This document shows positions 5,916-6,833 of a stretch of 6,833 nt of DNA, piece by piece. The notes below the pieces were generated by a model. That model had not been told where the DNA came from, ran no database searches, and saw nothing but the letters and a program-made list of their open reading frames with translations. Within the stretch, counting starts at the first letter, position 1, and every line of letters starts with the position of its first letter. This stretch comes from Bacteroidota bacterium (GTDB taxonomy: Bacteria > Bacteroidota > Bacteroidia > Chitinophagales > Chitinophagaceae): NCBI GenBank assembly GCA_023386855.1, contig JAEWIW010000313.1, positions 1 through 6,833 of the forward strand, given 5' to 3'. The position numbers were made by a program, and so were the translations under genes.

Positions 5916-6239
5916 ATGAATATTGAAACTAATAACGAGATCAAAAGTACCATTGCACAAAATGCGTTGCTGCACGTGATTGACCCTGAGATAGGATTGA
6001 ACGTAGTGGACCTGGGATTGATCTATAAATTATTTTTCGACGAGCAAAATAAGGTGATAGATGTGGTAATGACCCTTACCACGCAATTCTGCCCTATGGG
6101 AGAGTCTATAATGGATGGCGTAAAAGGTGCGTTAGGTGAGGCTTTCAGCGATTATGAAACCAGGATAGACCTGGTATTTGATCCTCACTGGAGTCATGAA
6201 ATGATATCCGAGGACGGAAAGAATTTTTTAAATCAATAG
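5916..6239 (+). CDS. DUF59/MIP18 family metal-sulfur cluster assembly factor (SufT/PaaD-like)
   Basis: A 107-residue cytoplasmic protein consisting of a single DUF59 domain. Its two signatures are present: DPEIGLNVVDLGLIY (23-37) and MTLTTQFCPMGESI (52-65), with the conserved reactive cysteine C59. Members of the family (SufT, PaaD, eukaryotic MIP18/CIA2) help put Fe-S clusters into target proteins. It begins 3 nt after the stop of the membrane protein and ends 2 nt before the Rrf2 gene. In this operon it would rebuild clusters that Ric has cleared or repaired (inference). The extra DUF59 partner domains seen in Mrp/ApbC ATPases are absent. Alternative: a general housekeeping assembly factor co-opted into the operon. 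Confidence 0.92.
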   Translation: MNIETNNEIKSTIAQNALLHVIDPEIGLNVVDLGLIYKLFFDEQNKVIDVVMTLTTQFCPMGESIMDGVKGALGEAFSDYETRIDLVFDPHWSHEMISEDGKNFLNQ

Positions 6240-6241
6240 GA

Positions 6242-6697
6242 ATGTTAAGTCAAACCTGCAAGATCGGGATCAAGGCTGTTATTTTCCTGGCATCAAAATA
6301 TGATGCGGGTGAGAAAGCAATGATAAAGGAAATTGCCAGTCATATTGAAGCCAGTGAACACACTGTTGGAAAGCTTTTACAGAACCTGGTAAGGCAGGAT
6401 GTGATCAAGAGCCTGAAAGGGCCTGCAGGCGGATTCTATCTTTCCAAAGCGCAGCTTGAACAGCCAGTGCGTAATATCATTGATGCCATAGATGGTAAGC
6501 AGATCTTTTGTGATTGCGGTCTTGGCTTAAGCAAATGTTCTGCAACGCATCCCTGTCCCATTCATAACGAATACAAGGAAGTAAGGGATCTACTTGATAA
6601 AATTTTTTCCACCAAGCGTGTCATTGATCTTTATGAACCCGTTAATAAAGGCATGGCCTACCTGCATAGCGACAACAATGATCCGCAGGTTTCATGA
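6242..6697 (+). CDS. Rrf2 family transcriptional regulator (IscR/NsrR-like, putative Fe-S sensor)
   Basis: A 151-residue winged-helix regulator. The N-terminal half has the Rrf2 layout: helix from residue 7, helix-turn-helix at about 27-52 (IKEIASHIEASEHTVGKLLQ), and wing KGPAGGFYLS (59-68). The C-terminal half carries the cluster-binding pattern C92-x6-C99-x5-C105-x2-H108 (GLGLSKC, HPCPIH), close to the C-x5-C-x5-C-x2-H of IscR, plus an additional C90. Such proteins bind a [2Fe-2S] or [4Fe-4S] cluster and release DNA when NO or oxidants damage it. It is the last gene of the operon, 2 nt behind the DUF59 gene, so it probably controls its own operon; the palindrome at 2828-2847 is a candidate site. 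The ligand set resembles IscR, but the neighbouring Ric gene points to an NsrR-like job. Which signal it senses cannot be told from sequence. Confidence 0.93.
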   Translation: MLSQTCKIGIKAVIFLASKYDAGEKAMIKEIASHIEASEHTVGKLLQNLVRQDVIKSLKGPAGGFYLSKAQLEQPVRNIIDAIDGKQIFCDCGLGLSKCSATHPCPIHNEYKEVRDLLDKIFSTKRVIDLYEPVNKGMAYLHSDNNDPQVS

Positions 6698-6699
6698 CA

Positions 6700-6833
6700 C
6701 TATACCAGGCTTTGAAGATGATCCGATAATCTTAGCGTCAATGCCACCAGTGTAAGTGTTGGATTGGCTGCCCCTCCGGTACTAAAGCAGGATGCTCCTG
6801 CAACATGAAGATTATCGATGCCATGCACTTTAC
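6700..6833 (-). CDS. GMC oxidoreductase, C-terminal 43 residues (cut by window edge)
   Basis: Read leftward from the window edge, the frame gives 43 residues ending in a TAG at 6700-6702. The segment VHGIDNLHVAGASCFSTGG followed by AANPTLTLVALTLRLSDHL is the C-terminal signature of the glucose-methanol-choline (GMC) family of FAD-dependent oxidoreductases; the N in NPTLT is one of the two active-site His/Asn residues, and the GASCF-TGG loop contacts FAD. The large N-terminal part with the Rossmann GxGxxG motif lies outside the window, so the substrate cannot be suggested. It is convergent with the Rrf2 gene; the two stop codons are separated by 2 nt. Confidence 0.88.
   Translation of the reverse strand, partial: KVHGIDNLHVAGASCFSTGGAANPTLTLVALTLRLSDHLQSLV

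Noticed and set aside
6724..6817. 10-bp inverted repeat CGATAATCTT / AAGATTATCG with a 74-bp spacer
   Set aside because: It lies inside GMC coding sequence, the spacer is long, and one such match is expected by chance in a window of this size.

Overview
The window looks like chromosome from a member of the Bacteroidota, probably near Chitinophagaceae (inference). The reasons are moderate GC, start codons with little or no Shine-Dalgarno sequence, a textbook Bacteroidota promoter (TTTG, 20 nt, TAGTTTTG) and protein families typical of that phylum. No rRNA, tRNA, CRISPR array, transposase or phage gene was seen.

Left part, minus strand (1-2530). Reading from right to left there is an AraC-family regulator with a cupin sensor domain (1649-2530), then a YghZ/Gpr-type aldo/keto reductase (604-1605). 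The reductase transcript ends at a clean intrinsic terminator (485-512). Beyond it lies the N-terminal three quarters of a LemA-family membrane protein, cut by the window edge. The regulator and reductase are 43 nt apart and probably form a small regulator-enzyme unit.

Middle, 2531-2897: a 367-bp divergent intergenic region. It is AT-rich, contains several AGTAT half-sites, and carries the promoter and a candidate operator for the rightward operon.

Right part, plus strand (2898-6697): a very tight five-gene operon (gaps of 14, -17, 3 and 2 nt). Its genes are (i) a Ric/YtfE/ScdA-type di-iron protein for iron-sulfur cluster repair with an extra N-terminal DUF2249 domain; (ii) a DUF1858-DUF2249-DUF2249 protein; (iii) a 12-helix membrane protein that resembles heme-copper oxidase subunit I/NnrS and has a threefold internal repeat; (iv) a small DUF59/MIP18 (SufT-like) Fe-S assembly factor; (v) an Rrf2-family regulator with the Cys/Cys/Cys/His arrangement of an Fe-S sensor. 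Read together, this is a nitric-oxide or oxidative damage response module: an Fe-S sensing regulator controls its own operon, soluble proteins repair or rebuild Fe-S clusters, and a membrane protein probably handles heme, metal or NO. The operon-level function is inference; the family assignments are firm except for the membrane protein.

Right edge (6700-6833): the last 43 residues of a GMC oxidoreductase on the minus strand, converging on the Rrf2 gene with only 2 nt between the stop codons.

The items most worth attention are the five-gene module as a whole, the threefold repeat of the 12-TM protein (a degenerate oxidase fold lacking most metal ligands), and a long near-perfect hairpin inside the second gene of the operon.
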